64,000 bases of DNA, taken from Melitaea cinxia. Lineage: Eukaryota; Arthropoda; Insecta; Lepidoptera; Nymphalidae. How positions within the stretch are numbered: position 1 is the stretch's first letter; each line of letters begins with the position of its first letter. The stretch lies in NCBI RefSeq assembly GCF_905220565.1, contig NC_059416.1, positions 4,898,001 through 4,962,000 on the forward strand. Reading direction: 5' to 3'. The notes beneath the pieces are model-generated. The model was given only the letters and a program-made list of their open reading frames with translations, was not told the DNA's origin and did not search any database. A program made the position numbers and the translations under genes. Shown here piece by piece: positions 1 through 10,892 of the stretch.

Positions 1-83
1 TTGAAATTAAATTTTCTGTATAATTTTTTTTACCTATCATTAAATAAGAACCTTTTTCAAGTATTTAGAAATATTAAAAAAAA

Positions 84-164
84 AATAGTCCAAATTAGTC
101 CAGCCACACTCGAGTTTGCGCTTAGCAACACATATAGCGACTAATTTTTACTTATGTATATAGA
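84..164 (-). mobile_element. Helitron 5'-end fragment
   Basis: Read on the minus strand this begins TCTATATAC and soon runs through GTTGCTAAGCGCAAACTCGAG. That is the same 5' terminal block as the complete Helitron at 13,923-14,217. Only about 80 bp is recognisable, with no hairpin or CTAG end nearby, so it is a truncated remnant. Confidence 0.6.
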
Positions 165-441
165 AGATAAATAAAATCTGTGTTATTTAGGAAATAATTT
201 ATAAGTAGATATTTTAAAAATACAGTACAAGTAATTTCCGGAATGGTCAAAAAGCTTAACAAGGCATAAAAACTGAACGAGGGTTGTCTAGTCTAAAGTT
301 TGAACCATAAGATGCAATAATTAGTTAATCATATGGAATGTATTCAAAAGCTAAATAAAAAAATAATTAAATTTAATTAAGTTTTTGATTTTAATGCAGT
401 AATTATCGTTACAATAATTCTACCACAGATTATCCAGAGAA

Positions 442-520
442 TACACACACACACACACACACACACATACACACACACACGCCCACACACACGCACGCAC
501 GCACGCACACACACACACAC
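442..520. repeat. (CA)n microsatellite with GCAC interruptions
   Basis: Nearly 80 bp of alternating A and C with a short block of GCAC units in the middle. It abuts the RTE-tail repeat that starts at 524. Confidence 0.95.
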
Positions 521-523
521 TTT

Positions 524-646
524 ACTCTATTGCAGTCCACTGCTGGACATAGGCCTCCACAAGTTCGCACCAAAAATGGCGTGAACTTATGTGTGTTGCC
601 CAGAGTCACCACGTTGGGCAGGTGGGTTGGTGACCGCAGTTCAGAG
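524..646 (-). repeat. RTE-tail repeat family, 3' fragment
   Basis: On the minus strand this ends in the family signature GGCCTATGTCCAGCAGTGGAC. It matches the longer copies at 7,188-7,514, 39,925-40,262, 48,193-48,505, 56,157-56,475 and 56,733-57,058. Only the last ~120 bp is present, as expected from 5' truncation during target-primed reverse transcription. Confidence 0.75.
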
Positions 647-1992
647 AATAAATAATATGCAGAAATTCCGCACTTATTTTTAAAACAAAACTGTCAGTTA
701 CTATAAATTTTGTCATATCTTACACGAAATACATCACTACTAAATCCACACATCTTTATCCTTTTCTACATCTTAAATTGAATTATAATTCAAGTAACTA
801 GTTTTTAAATCCCTTTATAAACTTAATATTTATTTTCTGGCAATTGTGTAATTTCTCTTTCTCTCTCATTTATTTTGATGTAATTACGTTATTGATTACA
901 TATTCAAATAATTGGAAACTTTGAATAGCTACTTGTTAAATAATTTAAAAATTGTTCACACACAGTTAAGGTTCATAAAAAGGTTTAATAAAAAATAATT
1001 TCAGAAGTAATATATAACATCTTTATTATTCACTATAACTATACGATAATTATTACATTGTTTATAACTCGTGTACGCTAGGGTGGGATACTTTCTGGGC
1101 GTTTTCATTACGAAAAGGCGATAGATATCCTTCCTTCCGATAATAACAATTAATTAAAATGTTTCAGTCTTAAATGGCAACACTGAATTAAAATTGCGTT
1201 AAATTTTGTAGACTGCTACTCGCAGTTTTATTAGTTAAAAATATTTCATTCATGTCATATTTGAATAAGAAAGAGTGAAGATAAGAAAGAGCAGAAGAAA
1301 GCATTATTTTATTTACATTTTGTATAAGCATGAAATCAAATTGGTAACTCGAATGGTGCGGAAAATAATAAGAAGCGGAAATCGTATTACTTAACTAATA
1401 ACTACCTATAAATTTTATATATGGTAAATTTTGAAGGTTTCTTATAAAAATATACAGTCCAACAAAGAAAACCATTCAAAAAACCCTTTGCCTCTTTTTG
1501 CTTGTCCATATAATTCTTAACATCTACAGTGTAGACTCTACACATAGTTCGATGCTACTTTATTGACAGAAAATAGAGATTGCCATTTTCACTAAATATT
1601 AAATACATCTTATTTATACTATTAGAATTAAAAAAAAATTAGCTTACTATCTAAAACAATCTATCTTATAGCTGTCAACAAAGCTGCATCAACTTACAAT
1701 TATACATTTTTAAATACAATAATTTATTTAAAATACAAATGCATGAAAGATATGTAAGATTTAGAAAAGTATGTATTCAGTCAAATAGCGCTTAAAACTA
1801 GTGAGTATTGATGAAACAGTGATTGGAGTCTTGAGGAGATGAAGTTGAAAACTGTGATGCGGATGATGTGAAGCGGGGAAAAAATCTGAAAAAAAAAAGA
1901 AAAAATACATAAATATCTTTTTTATGAACTACCTAACTTTTCTTATCACTAGAGATGGAGTTTTTTTTTCTAGACCGTATATTGCAATATAT
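647..1992. other. No gene or repeat recognised
   Basis: AT-rich sequence with stop codons in all frames. I see no coding potential, RNA gene or repeat shared with the rest of the window. Confidence 0.6.
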
Positions 1993-2060
1993 TACTAGCT
2001 GTGCCCACGACTTCGTCCGCATGGAGTTTAACAAAGAAGTTATTTTTCAGTGAAGTGAGT

Positions 2061-2547
2061 TCAATAAATGTTTTTAAGACCATAACCCGAGAATGGTTAC
2101 TCCAATGCGGCAAATTTTTTTTGTATGTTCCTTAAGGCCCACGGAAGGTTTTAATACAAAAAAAAAAAAAAATTACCATTAACTTTTGACGCCGCGTTAG
2201 CGCAACGATCACCGCCATGGATTGTATCTGTTGCGCTGGCGGTTGCGGGTTCGATCCCCGCACGTGACAGACTTTTGTATTGACCATACAGGTGTTTGCC
2301 GTGCCTCGGAGAGCACTTTAAGCCGTCGGTCCCGGTTGTTATCATGTACACCTGATAGCGATCGTTACTCATCGTAGGGAATATATCCGCCAACTAGCAT
2401 TGGAGCAGCGTGGTAGATTAAGCTCTGATCCGTCTCCTACATGGGGAAAGAGGCCTATGCCCAGTAGCTCCCACTATTACACCACTGTTACAGGCTGAAG
2501 CGCGTACCATTAACTTTTGACAGAACGAAGTCTGTCCGGGCAGCTAG
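2061..2547 (+). mobile_element. Non-autonomous Helitron with intact 3' end
   Basis: The 3' end is textbook: a 6-bp hairpin, GACAGA (2,519-2,524) and TCTGTC (2,531-2,536), then 7 nt, then CTAG (2,544-2,547) followed by host T. The 5' limit is estimated from where the host repeat breaks off (TCAATAAATG at 2,061) and is less sure, because the base before it is T rather than the usual A. No Rep/helicase coding is present. A SINE sits inside it. Confidence 0.65.
2191..2504 (+). mobile_element. tRNA-derived SINE (Metulj-like), with target-site duplication
   Basis: The tRNA-like head has a pol III A-box-like stretch (TTAGCGCAACG) and a B box (GGTTCGATCCCC). The body runs through CATACAGGTGTTTGCCGTG and ends AGGCCTATGCCCAGTAG...GGCTGAAGCG. 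It is flanked by a perfect 17-bp direct repeat, TACCATTAACTTTTGAC, at 2,174-2,190 and 2,505-2,521, which fixes the ends. It resembles the lepidopteran Metulj SINEs as I remember them; the family name is by recollection only. Confidence 0.88.
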
Positions 2548-2800
2548 TTTTTAAAATAAAAGTAGCCTAAGTTACTTCTTATTATATTAACTATCTGCCA
2601 GCGAAAGTCCCGTCAAAATCGATCCAGCCGTTTCAGAGATTAGCCGGAACAAACAGACAGACAGGCAATTTTTTTTAAAAATATCATTATGGTATATGTA
2701 GCGTGTATACATCCATATGCATTAAGTAAAAAGCGGTTATTTTATAATTATAAGCAGACACTCCAATTTTATTGATTTGTATAGATGTATAGATATAGAT

Positions 2801-5800
2801 ATTGTGTGGGACAAACAGTATTATGTATAGATAGGTACACGAATAGTTTTCTTTCTCATTGCTTATATTTAAGGGGACAAGTTTTTTTTGGGTATTAATT
2901 GTCTATCAAAACCGAAGCGTTAACTTTTCAATAGCTTAAAAATTCATCTGTATCGACAATTTTAGTATAAAAGTAAAACAAAGTTTCACATATTCAAATA
3001 TCTTTATAAGGTTGTAATAGTTTTAATATATTAATTATATTTAATGTTATTTGATGAAAATTTATCGATAGTAGTAAAAACTTAATAAATGCATGATATG
3101 TATTCAGCCTACATGGATAATAATGAATTTTCTACCCATTGACCCATCGTAGGGCCTGTTACACGAACACAATTATTATTATTGTCTTGCAAGGTAAATA
3201 CTAGGTACCTCTAAACCAGTCCGGCGTTAGGTTTTTATTGACTTGTTACCGTATGTCAGGTGAATTACTCTTGTTTTTATTAATTTTTAGCATGATCGCA
3301 TTAAATATTGATATTTTATAGAATAAATATTAAATTTTGAATTATTTTAATCGAATTTTAATAGGCCTATAAAATGTAGATTATAAAGTATTTTTTTCAT
3401 AAAACAGACTTGAAATAAAGTAACTTGATCGAATTTTAAAAGAGGTAAAACCTATTTTATTTCATTTTAAGACATTTTATTGGGTTTTAGTTGTGCGATG
3501 TCTTGGATAAAATAGTTAATGTATTTGTTTGAGGCGTGAGGATACCACTATCGGCTTTTTTTGCACAAATTTTGAAAAATGGACAACTTAGTGACAACAA
3601 AAGGGATGCGTTCGTTAAAAAACCGCCTACAACGGATATCACACGGAGATCGTTGTTTATTACTCGGTTTTTTTTTTTATTTTTTTTGCAAGAATTTTTT
3701 ACTATTGTAATTGCACAATGTTTGTTTGTCTCACAAAATTCTTTATGTTTGTGTACAATAATTTGTTTTTGGTTAGGCAGATTGTATCTAACCATTGTGT
3801 TTTTTAGTAGGTACGTTCCTTTAAGAGCCGATGTTATAAACGGCCGGTGTGAGTTTAGTCAGGCGATGACATTAAGACTCCACTTGGACTCTGCGAAGAG
3901 GAAGTTAATAGCCAGTTACGTTTTAATTACTTAATTCCTCCTATTAGCGTCAGCACATACCCTTTCTATCCATTTATGTGTTATAAATCTAATATATATT
4001 TAAGAACATTTCAACTGTACTTTTCTTAATTGATACGAGCTTAAATTATTTTATTTTATGTGTTCTAGAGATCGTTTTTGTCATTGAAGTTTGCCAATTA
4101 CAGGCATCTGATAGACATTAATTATAATGGAAATGCATGTATCCTAAGTTAAAACTGGCTAGCGCATGCCACATGTCCTAGTGTGCACCGGTCCCTGGTT
4201 ATCCTTGGTTTAGTAGGCTCCCTGCACCTGTTCGATTAAACCTGGCGACATGTGCCTCAAATATCATGTCTTAAAAACCCCGCTGTCATAGACGAGATAT
4301 TTTTATTGCGACATCATAAATAAGTATTTTTCGCCAGTCGACAACAGATGGCGCTACACGTTGCATTTGCACGATAGCCATGATGAACTATTTTGAAAAT
4401 AAAGTATTATAAATAAACTGAAACGATTTAATTTAGTCACAAACAGCACAATGGAAACAAAAAATGTGGTTTTTATTAAATACCCTATTATTTATTCTCA
4501 TCTCGTGATCGCTCGGATCGTCAACTAGAACACTTAATACCAGGAGATCATAATCACAAAGGAGTTTTAGTAACTTCTTTCTAGCCACATGGCAGCTAAA
4601 TGAGTCAGAGTTACGTAAAAATACTAACAGGTTTCCTTGACCTGTGAATGCAGATCGCAGAGTAACGATGTCAAAAACTGAAAAATTATATTCTTTATTT
4701 TTATTTCTCGATCTTTATAATATATATATCATGATATCTATATAGTATTTTATAAATCAAAAATTTATGATCATTTTTTATAATCAATCATTATATTTTT
4801 AAATACTAAACATGAAAAAGATACGCGGAAGTTTAATAATGCCTTTCCTTTAAGCAAAGATCAAGAAAAGCGAGTTATCTTCTCAGCTTATTACGGAGAG
4901 ACGAGGTACTAGGCTCGCAGATATCGCGAGAGGCCACCATATGACGTACTACGTATCAATGTAGTTAGATATAAAGACGTAGTGTAAATGTGCGTTTGTG
5001 AACACGTACAGAGGTGTGTGTTAGCGCGTGTAGGCGCGTCACAATCACAGCAACTGACGACATTTTGACGCATTCCATTTCCATCACCACACTTTTTGTC
5101 ATTTGTGACGATCTATATGTAATCAGTTTTGATAAGATTTATTATGCAATGTGGTTACGACTTAAATTGAAATAAAATTACTGCTTTTTAAATTATTTAC
5201 ATAAAACGAAATGTTTTAAGGAGTGACTATAAATATAACATAAATAGCGCGGAGTGATTTTTTTCTAATTTGTAAGGTTGACGATCTCGTGCTCACACGG
5301 GGGCACGCTTGACGTGTTCGTTGGCTCTTAGAACTGCCTATGCGGAAACAGCATCGCTATTAACACACGTTCCTTTGGTATGAGATACAACCACTAGTAT
5401 GTAGTTACTACGAGCGTCAACTAAATAGATATAGTATAGAGAGAAAATATTTTCCACAACATACACAAACATCCTGAAAATACGAATGAGAATCCGCGCC
5501 CCGTAGTGTATGTGAGTGATTTGTCTCTGTGTAATTTTCACATACAAGAAAGTTGTATAAAATGTGTTGTTTGTAAGTCGTTGCTATGTTTCAGATACTA
5601 GGGTAGCATACATCGATAGAAGTGAGAACAGAGTTAGCTAAAAGTGAAGAGAGATAAATATACTTCAGATACTTTATCAGATAACACTTTCGTAATGAGA
5701 AGTTTAGTTGCAATAATAAAAATATGTATAAAAAGTACGTGTGGTAACTTCTATTACATTTTATTAAAATGTATTTTTTTAAATCTATTATAGAATAGTT

Positions 5801-7011
5801 ACATAACAAGTTTTTTTTTATTAGTAAAATATCGATCGCGATAGTCCGCATGGGTGAATTACTTTGATTAGGTAGGTGCAGAGTTGATTGAACCGCTTAC
5901 GGTCTCATCATCTCCCGGTATCGCTGGTGCAGTGATGTCAATGACTTGATAGATGACTAATACACCGAAAGAAAAATATTGCTTAGATGCTAAATAGGGT
6001 TAGTTATTGATAAAATTTATACATCAATTATTTTCGGTGCCCTATTACATAAATTTGTTTTAGGTTTCGCTTAGTTTTTTCTTATCCTATAAATAAAAGT
6101 ATTTTATACTATATCTCCCAATAAGACTGAAATGTACTACAGATATTTATAGTTTTAATGTAAAATTTCAAGTTTAAAAATGGATTTTTATGCTAAAGAA
6201 AAACAATAGCAATTATTTTTTAACAAACGTCAGCAATACTTTCCAATGTGTGGGTAATTAAAAAAGTCGGCTTACACAGCAATGTACGAGTGTTTATATG
6301 CATATTATTGTGATAATATGAAATACCCTCAGGTATGCAAATATTTTATTTGTCAGTGTACAATTCAAATTCTATTGAAAGTATTTATGTTATGTTTTCA
6401 ATATAATTCGCAATAATAATAATAAAAATATTAAGTCGGCGTGGGACATTGTATAAAAAATAAAATTAACATACCAATCGACTAGTGTCATGTACATAGT
6501 TATTTTGTCATAATTGCTATAATAATAATTGCCGAAATCGGTATTTTTGATCATGAACGTGGAGAGGTATTTAAACAGCCAAGGATACTTGTAATGTAGT
6601 CGATATCTTGAGGTTTTTTATTGGGTCGAGATCGATAAAAACCGATAATTAAAAATTTAAATACATCGCAGCACCAAAAAGAACTATTGACTGCGGCATT
6701 ATGGCAAGAATGTTATGCAATTGCAAATTATGTAACTAAACTTGGTTCGGCATAACCAAGGTTGATAAATATGTAATGCTAAGTCTGAGACTGAAGTTTG
6801 ACCCACTAACTGCGTTCAGACGGCCTTACGACGCTGAGAATGTTATGAAACCTTATATTTCTTAATATTTATGCATCTGCCATGCAATTGGTGAAACGAG
6901 GAATTAAATCATTTTGTATTGCTTGTAATTAATTATCAAGCGGGAACAATGTTAAACAATTACGCTATTGAAATGTTAATACGTAAATGTTTATGGTTAT
7001 GTTATGGTTAC
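2801..7011. other. No gene or repeat recognised
   Basis: Over 4 kb of AT-rich, largely unique-looking DNA. The longest ORF (3,536-3,934, plus) is low-complexity F/L-rich from T runs and has no recognisable domain. Segments near 4,860-5,060 are less AT-rich and could be non-coding conserved or regulatory DNA, but nothing in the sequence proves that. Confidence 0.5.
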
Positions 7012-7104
7012 ATGAGTTCGCGCATTTTTGGCGCGAGCTTATAGAGGCCTATGTCCAGCAGTGGACTGCAATGGGCATAATGAAAAAATGATGATGATAA
7101 TGAA
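7012..7104 (+). repeat. RTE-tail repeat, 3' fragment with ATGATG tail
   Basis: Contains GGCCTATGTCCAGCAGTGGAC and ends in an ATGATGATGATAATGA simple tail. The same kind of tail follows the RTE ORF end near 45,170 on the opposite strand. Confidence 0.75.
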
Positions 7105-7187
7105 ATATTTATGGTTTTCATATTTAATGAACATAGGTACGATGGCCTCGAATTTACTATGACATAAAGTACAACATATTACTTAAT

Positions 7188-7514
7188 GCTGTGTGGTTAT
7201 GGCAGTAAAAAATATAGCCACCCCCTCTCTTCCCGTGAGTGTTGTAAGAGGTGACTGAGGGATAACACAGTTCCACTACCACCTTGGAACTTAAAAAAAC
7301 CGTCCGATGGCGGGATAACCATCCAACTGATGGCTTTGATATACACCGGCCGAAGACGGGGCAGCAGCGTCTTCGGCGCGACAAAAACCAGCCTTGTGGT
7401 CACCAACCCGCCTGATCAGCGTGGTGACTAAGGGCAAAACACATGAGTTCACGCTATTTTTGACGCAAACTTTGGAGGCCTATGTCCAGCAGTGGACTGC
7501 AATAGGCTGAAGCG
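7188..7514 (+). repeat. RTE-tail repeat, near-full copy
   Basis: Starts GCTGTGTGGTTATGGCAG, then passes GCCACCCCCTCTCTTCCCG, GATGGCGGGATAACCATCC and the palindrome-rich GAAGACGGGGCAGCAGCGTC. It ends GTGGACTGCAATAGGCTGAAGCG. One of five near-complete members of a ~320-bp family in this window. No intact ORF. Its 3' end resembles the last codons and tail of the RTE relic at 45,165-46,912. Confidence 0.8.
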
Positions 7515-7525
7515 TATGAAGTGTG

Positions 7526-10029
7526 ATATAACTTAAATTAAAATAGTTATTTTTAAATATACCTATTTTGTTTATTTTTTTAACATTATGTGTCTATTAT
7601 ATATTTTATAATTCATTTCAAATATGAAATACGTAATACATTCGGATGTTAGAATATTTTTTTCTAGTTAGAAGATAGATTAGGTCTGTTTGCGATAGAA
7701 ACAAACGTAACAAAAAATTAAATCGTAATTTCAATGTTATTAAACTCAGAAACAGTCATCGGCTATTCGATATTACATTAGAATAGCCAAATAAAATATT
7801 TGAGTTCAAACTAATAAAAGAACCAGTTCCTCCACTAAGGTTTGTTGACTCCTTAAAATATTTTCGTTGTAAGATTCGATCTTTATAAATACTACATATC
7901 TAAGAAATAAATAGCTACCTCTAAAAACAAAACACCTTTCTTGTTGTCCGATTAAAAGTAATATAATATTTATTAAATAAGGTACGATTTCAGAATCGTA
8001 GCAATTTACGCGGAATAATTTATCTTCAACGAAATATTAATAATACCTACGACGATTAATGCACGTAATTTGGTATTCGTAAATAATGATTTCATTCTTG
8101 CATAAGTAACGCGGCACCTGTCCGTACTGTACCTACTAGTGTTCATTTAATTATTTAAACATAAAACCTTTAATTAGACCCGCCACCTGCCACACGACCT
8201 TGTATTGCACCTTTGTACGCGACATGTATTTTGCATTGCAAAAAATGCATATTTTCAACTTCAATTCATGAACACTTTTTGCACGCATGTTGAAAAAATA
8301 ACGCGGCGAGCGATTATATTGTAACATGCGTTTTACATTTCAAGATATATAGGTACGTTTCGCATAGCGAACAAATGGCCATATTTACAGCCACCTTTAA
8401 CCGTATCCCACTATGAAACGCGTAAGTAAATTAAGCATCAACACTATAGAGTTAAGAAAAAAAAAATTGAATTTAAGAAAAATGGGCTCGCGCAGTTTTC
8501 TATATAGATTTTTATGATTATTATTTGATCATCGTATAATAGCGACTCCTATGTAGTACTTTTTTTATGTTTTGTCACTACGTACAAAAAGTTACCATCT
8601 CGAATGTTTATCGCGTTCTTCTGTCATTTTAACGTCCGGTGTCGAAATTATTCAACTTACCGAACTTCGTACTTAGAACATTGAAAATTTTACATACATC
8701 GTTAGGCGAGAAAATCGATTATGCGTTATAAGCGCACGTTTATTATTATTACCTGGAACAGGGTGTTGATAACATTAAATTAATAAAATTTTCATAGTTT
8801 TCGATAAAACTCTGCAACTCAAAGCGGTAATAATAAATAGGCTTGGCTCGTTAATTCGTATAATAATTCCTATTTACGAAGCGTAAAAACTTTTTGCTTT
8901 CATTTATATAATTTAATAGATCCGATTTGATTAAAGATTAGACGTTTCCTTAGAAACAAGCCGAACAATTCCACATGAAACATGTAAAACAAGTGAAGAT
9001 AAAACGAAACGTCGCTTAGCTCATGTTATCACAATCAAATTACGCCACATTAAGTTACGACACAGCTCGTCTCGACCATATTAAGTTACCGAAATAGCTG
9101 GTATGAGTTTAAATGATCAAACAAAGGAAGACGGCCACGTGCTAAGCATAACTTTATGAGCAAAAAAATATGGCTAGGGAGGTAATAGACCTATGATGAC
9201 GTAACCGAAAAACAGACCACGCTGCAGTGGACTGGGGTCAAGGAGGGTCACTCGTACGCATCGCTTAATCATCTCAAGTGCCAAATTGAGTTAGCAGACA
9301 TCTGTATCGACATTAACAATATACCCGCAAAAATTATACTTAAATTTATTATCTAATTAAAAGAAAAACAAAGTGTTTGAGTGTGAACCGTTTATTTATT
9401 TATAATCATGTGGTCCAATAAAGGCGGGAATAAAGGCGCGGATGAGCATTTTCGAGTGTCGCCGAAGAGCGCCGGGCCGCGTTCGCGTCTATTTTGAACT
9501 CCCGATCGAGCGTTCGCCGGGTTGTTGAACTGGATATTTCGGCAAACACGGGCGCATTACGCGTTTTGTTAATCTGGAAGTATTATGACACTCCAGTGTA
9601 ATCATTGTGAAATAAATACCTTTAAGCCGTCCACGCAAAAAATGTCATAATAATTATAACGAAGGCTTATAAAATTGTCGCCGATGTAAGAAATAATTGA
9701 CCTACCTACGTGGATTTTTATTTCGTTTAAGTAATGTCTGTGACAATGATAATTAAGTGTAGCAAATTAAATGATAACATTCATAATACAAATGAGCATG
9801 GTGTAATGTTTTTGCGAAACTGGGCGCAAACATGCGGAGATATGTTGTGATAGTGTGCGTGCTTTCATCTACTTGTATGTGTGTGTGCAGTTTGTGTGTG
9901 TACGTGGAAGCGCGCGATGAAATAAAATATGTCCGGTCATCGAACCCGCGGTCGGTGCCATAAAAATTGCGATACTGGCCGAAATTCGGGTAGAAAATAA
10001 AAAAAATTACAAAGCTACTATTGTATTAT
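7526..10029. other. Repeat-free DNA downstream of the array B mlpt-like gene
   Basis: I find none of the window's repeat families here, which is unusual given their density elsewhere. It includes GC-richer patches at about 9,434-9,530 and 9,900-9,990, and a paired GGGTCA motif at 9,235-9,250. The position next to a developmental peptide gene makes regulatory DNA or unlocated 3' exons possible; that is inference. Confidence 0.45.
9235..9250 (+). promoter_or_regulatory. Candidate nuclear-receptor DR4 site
   Basis: GGGTCA (9,235-9,240), four spacer bases AGGA, then GGGTCA (9,245-9,250). Direct repeats of RGGTCA half-sites with short spacers are bound by EcR/USP-type receptors, and pri/tal is a known ecdysone target in Drosophila. 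A short match like this can occur by chance, so this is a candidate only. Confidence 0.3.
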
Positions 10030-10262
10030 TTTATTATAAAATACTTCGAAATCAACTATTTTGGATAGGAAACGTCATGGTTGGGTTTTGTTTTAAGTAT
10101 AACTACGTCCAAATTTGAAAGGACAAAGACCTAATAAAATACCTGTTCTTTAAAAAACGTTGTTTGTTTTATAAAACATTTAAAATTTAGATTGGACCAT
10201 CTTTAAACAAATTCTAGACTTTGAGGGTATTAAAATAATAAATTAGCTCATTGAACCTAAAA

Positions 10263-10505
10263 TTAACTAAAACAAACTATCGAAAATGAGATAAGTACTT
10301 TTGAAGAAAATATAGAAATACGTACCTCATAATAATAAGGATCTTCTGTAACAAGCGTTTTTTGAACTAAGTTACTGCACAGAGTTTTTTTTCTATGTCT
10401 GCATTTCCGGATAGCACGCTGCGCGCAAGTCAGCTGATTTCCATCCGATGACCTTGCGCTCACGCCCCCCTTCAATTTATTCGGATTATTTACAGCTGTT
10501 GTCAT
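10263..10505 (-). CDS. 80-codon ORF downstream of the mlpt-like peptides
   Basis: Starts 42 nt after the stop of the 23-codon ORF on the same predicted transcript. The first ~57 residues are polar and basic, with a CRHRKK cluster and a TEDPYYYE stretch. The next bases read GAG|GTACGT, a strong splice-donor look-alike, and the residues after that point are intron-like (hydrophobic, AT-rich). I do not recognise the protein. It could be a longer companion ORF of the polycistronic RNA, as extra ORFs occur in other insects' mlpt genes, or just open sequence in a UTR. Confidence 0.35.
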   Translation of the reverse strand: MTTAVNNPNKLKGGVSARSSDGNQLTCAQRAIRKCRHRKKTLCSNLVQKTLVTEDPYYYEVRISIFSSKVLISFSIVCFS

Positions 10506-10547
10506 TATTCGGAAGTCAGTTAGGTTTCAAACGAATGCCTCCTTTTC

Positions 10548-10619
10548 CTACAAGAAGATGTTTCCTCTGGGCGCGTGCCAGTAAGAATTCTCCGTCTGCC
10601 GCAGCACATATTGCCTCAT
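10548..10619 (-). CDS. 23-residue small ORF following the LDPT peptides
   Basis: Begins 16 nt after the stop of the last LDPT ORF. It reads MRQYVLRQTE at the start and ends GNIFL before TAG, with no LDPT motif. Tribolium mille-pattes is known to encode an unrelated ~23-residue peptide as its last ORF, so length and position agree. I cannot confirm sequence homology from memory. There is no matching ORF in copy A. Confidence 0.55.
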   Translation of the reverse strand: MRQYVLRQTENSYWHAPRGNIFL

Positions 10620-10635
10620 AGAAGGTAGAAAGTGT

Positions 10636-10668
10636 TTAGTAGATTTCTGTGGGATCTAACCCGACCAT
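10636..10668 (-). CDS. mlpt: mlpt-like peptide B5 (MVGLDPTEIY)
   Basis: Ten codons then TAA. The core is LDPTEIY: the usual G of LDPTG is E. Copy A's last peptide has the same change (LDPTEVY). It lies 9 nt after the B4 stop. ATG has A at -3 and G at +4. Confidence 0.88.
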   Translation of the reverse strand: MVGLDPTEIY

Positions 10669-10677
10669 TTTGTTACT

Positions 10678-10716
10678 TTAGTATTGTCCGGTAGGATCGA
10701 GAACCTTTACCGCCAT
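10678..10716 (-). CDS. mlpt: mlpt-like peptide B4 (MAVKVLDPTGQY)
   Basis: Twelve codons then TAA. The core LDPTGQY is identical to the core remembered for Drosophila tal peptides. ATG context AAA-ATG-G is favourable. It sits 29 nt after the B3 stop. Confidence 0.92.
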   Translation of the reverse strand: MAVKVLDPTGQY

Positions 10717-10745
10717 TTTATTAAGAAATATTCTAATAAGAAAGT

Positions 10746-10784
10746 TCAATACACACCGGTCGGGTCCAAACTCTTAAAAGCCAT
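10746..10784 (-). CDS. mlpt: mlpt-like peptide B3 (MAFKSLDPTGVY)
   Basis: Twelve codons then TGA. Its ATG begins only 3 nt after the TAA of B2, so the two ORFs are nearly fused head to tail. That suggests translation by reinitiation with a very short gap. Base -3 is C, the weakest start context in this array. Confidence 0.92.
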   Translation of the reverse strand: MAFKSLDPTGVY

Positions 10785-10787
10785 TAG

Positions 10788-10826
10788 TTAGTACTGACCA
10801 GTGGGGTCTAGGGTCAGGCCGTCCAT
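10788..10826 (-). CDS. mlpt: mlpt-like peptide B2 (MDGLTLDPTGQY)
   Basis: Twelve codons then TAA. LDPTGQY core. Starts 27 nt after B1, with A at -3 and G at +4. Confidence 0.92.
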   Translation of the reverse strand: MDGLTLDPTGQY

Positions 10827-10853
10827 GATGATGTGGTAAATAATTTCCAGCTT

Positions 10854-10892
10854 TTAGTATAGTCCAGTTGGGTCCAAAGTAACAATATCCAT
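10854..10892 (-). CDS. mlpt: mlpt-like peptide B1 (MDIVTLDPTGLY)
   Basis: Twelve codons then TAA; first peptide of copy B. An in-frame ATG four codons upstream (plus 10,902-10,904) could add MCYA, but it has T at -3. The chosen ATG has G at -3 and +4 and gives an N-terminus (MDI) matching A1 of the other copy. Confidence 0.9.
   Translation of the reverse strand: MDIVTLDPTGLY

Larger units (their letters stand above)
1993..2800 (+). repeat. AGCTGTGCCC-type interspersed repeat, interrupted by nested insertions
   Basis: Starts ACTAGCTGTGCCCACGACTTCG and ends near CAATTTTATTGATTTGTATAG. It includes the segment with CCGTTTCAGAGATTAGCC, then a run of CAGACAGACAGG. Related copies lie at 22,286, 35,043 and 59,568, and a tail-only copy at 28,655. 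Comparison with those copies shows that roughly 2,061-2,547 is inserted DNA. The family looks like a truncated or non-autonomous LINE/SINE. I cannot name it with certainty. Confidence 0.7.

Noticed and set aside
442..520. CRISPR-like or satellite array
   Set aside because: Simple dinucleotide repeat without spacers, in a eukaryotic genome.
2151..2393. 80-codon minus ORF, with relatives at 15,431, 36,760 and 52,113
   Set aside because: All are translations of the same SINE body; conservation reflects the repeat, not a protein.
3536..3934. 132-codon ORF
   Set aside because: F/L/I-rich translation caused by long T runs; a similar-length ORF exists antisense; no domain or context.
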